Source: Pseudocercospora fijiensis CIRAD86
Taxonomy: Eukaryota > Ascomycota > Dothideomycetes > Mycosphaerellales > Mycosphaerellaceae
Direction: 5' to 3'
Length of the DNA: 64,000 nucleotides
NCBI RefSeq assembly: GCF_000340215.1
Contig: NW_006921539.1
Span: 188,471 to 252,470, forward strand
The notes under the pieces are model-generated. The model did not search any database. It was given only the letters and a program-made list of their open reading frames with translations, and had not been told where the DNA came from. A program made the translations under genes and the position numbers. Shown here in pieces: positions 60,524 to 64,000 of this stretch (positions are counted from its first letter, which is position 1; every line of letters starts with the position of its first letter).

Positions 60524-61980
60524 ATGGAGGGAGACGACGATGTGCCACCTATGCTGGTCACTGCCGATGGCGCGGATGCTGTCGAAGCCGGGCTGAGCTC
60601 TGAGATGCAGGATGTAAAACTATCTCGAGTCCCCATCACTATTATTACAGGTAGGTCATATGCTGATGCTGCGATCGGGCGCTAGCGAGCACTTTACATA
60701 CAACTTGATACAGAGAGCGATATCACAGCTCATCGGAGACATTCGAGCTGCTCTTTCTCTGCTATCTGGACGAGATGCAAGACAGCATGTCTTCTCAGAT
60801 CTCACAAATACATCCCTAGCCTTCTCTCGTCACACTTCAATGCTGGACACCCACTGACCGCATGAAGGATATCTTGGAGCTGGAAAGACCACCTTGTTGA
60901 ACTACATCCTCACAGCACGCCACGGCAAGAAGATTGCTGTCATATTAAATGGTGGGTCGGTCTATCACGAATGATTGCCCTCTTCTTCAACACCGTAACC
61001 AATGATCTCCAGAATTTGGCAACAGCACCGACATCGAAAAATCCCTTACCATAAACCAAGGCGATCAACAAGCCGAAGAATGGCTCGACCTCGCGAACGG
61101 CTGCATCTGCTGCTCAGTCAAGGACTCTGGCGTGAACGCGATCGAATCACTTATGGAACGCAGAGGTGCTTTCGATTACATTCTGCTCGAAACTACAGGC
61201 CTAGCTGACCCAGGCAATATCGCTCCACTATTTTGGGTTGACGAAGGCCTCGGAAGCACGATCTATCTGGACGGCATCGTAACACTCGTCGACGGCAAAA
61301 ACATCTTGCGCAGTCTTGACTCGCCACAAGGCGAAGAAGCAGTCAAAGATGATCATCGCGATCACATCGGACCGGTCCTATCAACTGCGCATCTGCAAAT
61401 CTCACATGCCGACATCTTAATCATCAATAAGACCGACCTGATCACGAACGACGAACTCAAAGCCGTCCAAGATCGTGTCCGCTCAATCAATGCTTTGGCA
61501 AGAATCGAAACCACCGACCATTCCCAAGTCCCGCAACTTGAAGGTTTGATCCTCGATCTTCACGCATACGACAACGTATCTGCCGAAAACCTCGAATTCG
61601 CAAGCAAAGGTCACAGTCATCTGAATCCAGCAATAGCCACCATAACCTTGCATCTCCCCGTCCTGACCCCATCTGGGCTTGAAAAGCTCGACGAATGGCT
61701 GAGGACCACCCTATGGGAGACACGGCTACCCGGTGCAGCAGAACTTTCGTCAGAATGGGAGATCCATCGGATCAAAGGACGCATACCGCTGCGAGAAGGA
61801 GGTCTGAAAATCTTGCAAGGTGTGAGGGAAATATTCGAGTTAATCGATGCTGTTGAAGACGGTTCTGCCGATGGCGTCGATGGCAAGATTGTGATTATTG
61901 GACGGAATATTGGTTATGAGCAAGCTAGGAAAGCTTTCCAGGAGAGTATTTCGCAAGCAGTAGCTGGTGCGAGATCTTAG
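60524..61980 (+). CDS. CobW/COG0523-type GTPase
   Basis: Three exons: 60,524-60,650; 60,868-60,951; 61,013-61,980, giving 392 aa. Introns of 217 and 61 nt keep frame. The first intron interrupts the P-loop: ITIITG joins [14 protein letters not shown] to make GYLGAGKTT (residues 43-51). Next come AVILNEFGNS (switch region), GCICCSVKD (the CxCC metal motif that defines the family), [12 protein letters not shown] (Walker B) and NKTD (guanine specificity). The C-terminal CobW_C domain is about residues 270-385. Family members are metal chaperones that insert or deliver zinc, cobalt or other metals, some to methionine aminopeptidase (ZNG1). Fungal homologues include the yeast YNR029C type. The metal is not known here. 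Confidence 0.9.
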
Positions 61981-62589
61981 GTTCAAGAGATGTGCTGAGT
62001 TGAAACCGTGACCAACTTCACCAGTCAATGCTGTACCTATTTGCGAGGAAAGACAGAGAGACGATCCCCACGTCCTTGGAGTTGGAGGAATGCTCTCCTC
62101 GTGCAAGGAGGGCAGGTCAATTTCGACAGGACCAAGGCTCTACTCCATTCATCCCATCTCCATCTCCATCTCCAGACTCCACTACACTCTTCCCCCATTC
62201 GGCAACTCAAACTGTTAGGCGCCAGATTTGTCGGAGACCGAGGATGGAAGTACAGGGTGACCCCCTTGTCTCGGAGACAATGAAGGTTAGAGTTATCGAC
62301 AAGGGCCTATCTATAAGCATATGAAAGCGGCTTAGCGTTGCTAAGAGAGAATAACCTTAGCTGCTAACTATTGTAGTAGGTAATAGATTGATTGCTATAG
62401 GCAATAGGCAGACTACTAGCAGCCTAATAGTAAAGATTATAGCATATAAGAAGCGCTAAGTAGACTAATCGAATTGGATTGAATACCGCGTATAAAAGCA
62501 GCTAATTACAAGAGCCAGTTATGCCTTCATTCAAACCTCCGTAGATATAGGAGATAATAGAAGAGACCAATCTAAGTAAATACAATAAG
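61981..62589. other. 3' flank of the CobW gene and left end of the transposon
   Basis: Unique sequence to about 62,300, with a tandem ccatct/ctccat run at 62,155-62,175. From about 62,330 the sequence becomes TpA-rich, where the Tc1-type element probably begins. Its exact end and terminal repeat cannot be fixed because the right end is outside the window. Confidence 0.45.
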
Positions 62590-64000
62590 GTTAGGTTAGT
62601 AAGGAATGCCTCCGCTATTAGCAGTAATTACTGCTTCAACCCTCGCTAGTATACTATTAAGAAGGTTCCTAATATAGTCAACAGTTACGATATTAGTCTA
62701 TAGCTATATAACCCTAGCTTCTATATTAGTACGTTTAGTAGGCACTCTGCTAGCATAGAGTGCCTTCTTAATAGCTGCCTATACATTCTTAATAGGGTTA
62801 AGGTCCGGACTGTTCGGAGGCTAGTCTATAAAGGGTATACCGTATACAGTTAGCTAGTCTTTAGTCTTCTTAGTACTATAGGCAGGAGCGTTGTCTTATT
62901 GGAAGAGTACGTATTTAAGATACTTATAGGGGTTAAATAGAAGGTCGTTGTCGTCTATAGTGTCTAGTATGCCTACGTCTCTCTCGAGGGCTTCGTTAGA
63001 TAGCTAGTCGCCTATTAATCGCATATATTTAAGGACTGAAGGAAGGATATACTTAATATAGGAGGTAGCATTAATAGTACCCCATTCCTTCCGTTGCTAT
63101 AGAATAATATTGGAGCGTCTAGTGCGGCCGGAAATAGCACCCTAAAAGAGAATATAAGGTATCTCTTTGAACTTAGGTACTAGGCATTCCTTATTAAACA
63201 CCTTATTAGGTTTACGAGTAACATAGAGCCGTTAATAACTACCCCTATAGTAGGCAAACTCGTCCGAGAAGGACACGTTATACTAGTTACCTGCCTTCTA
63301 GGTACGGTATGCGAGTGCCTACTATAGGCGCTTTGCTATTGACTATTAGTATATTATATGCTAAAGACAATAGACAAACACTTGCCTTTGGTCCGCTTAC
63401 TAAGCTATAGTCGTACTACTGCAACACAACGACGATAACCTATAGCTCTATAGATACGTCTTATAGTCCTTGCTAAGCAAGGTAGGTTCAAATAGTCTCT
63501 AAATTAGCTATAAGTTATACGCTTGTAGTTAGCATTGCCTATTTAGTTGATTAGCAATAGTTAGTTAGCAGAGGTTGTTTACTTGCCTTTAAGTGCTTCT
63601 GTTACTCTCTTAATTAGAGTCGGTTGTATCTTATTAATACTATCTAGCAGGAAGCGCACTCGTCGCTTCGGAGGTAATAATATTAGCCTAGATTTAGTAG
63701 GAGTGATTATCTTATAGACAATGCGAGAGACATTCTAAGGGCGTTATTATAGGAGGCTAGAGATATTATAAACAGTCTAACTACGCTCAAACAGCTCCTT
63801 TGTAGTAGCTCTAAGCCTATAGCGCTTAACAATGTCCTTACGCTTTATACGTTGTATATATTGGAAGGTAGTCTCTTTAATAAAGGACTTATTATATACC
63901 GGTAAGAAGCTATCTAGTTGCTGCAGTATAGCTAGCAGTTGCGAGTCACCTATCTTAGCTTGCATCTCTGCCTAGTTTAAGAGCCGCTAGAAGAAGGCCT
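62330..64000 (-). mobile_element. Tc1-type DD34E DNA transposon, RIP-damaged, truncated by window edge
   Basis: The - strand carries a Tc1/mariner transposase with the signature PPNSPDLNPI near 62,810. Base composition switches from gene-like to TpA-rich at about 62,330. The right boundary is beyond 64,000. No inverted terminal repeat or TA duplication could be confirmed with one end missing. Confidence 0.8.
62590..63965 (-). pseudogene. Tc1-type transposase with RIP-mutated catalytic Glu
   Basis: The N-terminal part is open for 62 codons (63,965-63,777, including IKRKDIVKRYRLRATTKELF, a DNA-binding helix region). Then come DEFAYYRGSY (first catalytic Asp), PYILF-stop-GAISG, FQ-stop-DNAPAYS (second Asp, 62,893-62,895) and PPNSPDLNPIKNV. 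The spacing of 34 residues after DN lands on Lys (AAG, 62,788-62,790) where Glu (GAG) is expected, a TpG to TpA change. Several Trp and Gln codons are stops. The enzyme is inactive. Confidence 0.82.

Noticed and set aside
59728..60603. 291-codon frame on the + strand
   Set aside because: Runs antisense across the Mob domain, the GC-AG intron and the start of the CobW gene; shadow frame.

Overview
The window looks like a filamentous ascomycete genome, most plausibly a Dothideomycete-type fungus. Genes carry 48-136 nt GT-AG introns (most 48-60 nt) with CTNAC/CTGAC-like branch sites, and the proteins are typical of Pezizomycotina (Ufe1 SNARE, PAS protein, Mob3/phocein, PRC2 subunit EED). Repeats carry a strong repeat-induced point mutation (RIP) signature: CpA and TpG are almost gone, TpA is abundant, and stops arise from CAA/CAG to TAA/TAG and TGG to TAG. 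The genus cannot be fixed from sequence alone.

The layout alternates between heterochromatin-like repeat blocks and gene blocks. (1) 1-28,986 is one nested stack of retrotransposons. A Gypsy chromovirus (family 2, copy A, + strand) is interrupted by a second chromovirus (family 1, 617-28,025, + strand). Family 1 is in turn interrupted by family 3 (1,907-13,812, - strand, itself split by a Tad-like LINE at 4,986-9,950) and by family 2 copy B (16,810-23,825, - strand). LTR ends and target-site duplications can be read for most levels. (2) 28,987-29,940 is a degenerate transition zone with a duplicated short repeat and a gene fragment. (3) 29,944-42,163 is a gene block: a hypothetical basic protein, a secreted astacin-like metalloprotease, a DUF4396-type membrane protein, a short-chain dehydrogenase, a mitochondrial-looking M20 carbamoylase-type hydrolase, a hypothetical protein and an aspartate aminotransferase. 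(4) 42,490-50,650 is a second RIP-affected block containing a complete family 2 element (copy C, 42,993-50,134). (5) 50,814-61,980 is a second gene block: Ufe1/syntaxin-18, a PAS-domain protein, EED, Mob3/phocein and a CobW-type GTPase. (6) From about 62,330 to the right edge lies a RIP-damaged Tc1-type DD34E transposon that runs off the window.

The genes do not form an obvious cluster or operon. They are mostly housekeeping or signalling functions (ER fusion, STRIPAK signalling, H3K27 methylation, aspartate metabolism, metal or cofactor handling), plus one secreted protease. The exon models below were built by hand from splice sites and reading-frame continuity, and every reported model closes in frame. 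The least expected signals are in the repeats: telomere-type CCCTAA tracts inside one retrotransposon, a degraded antisense reading frame in another, a dispersed GGTACCTC-type palindrome confined largely to that same element, RIP that struck only one strand of the LINE, and a 16-bp rather than 5-bp direct repeat flanking copy C.
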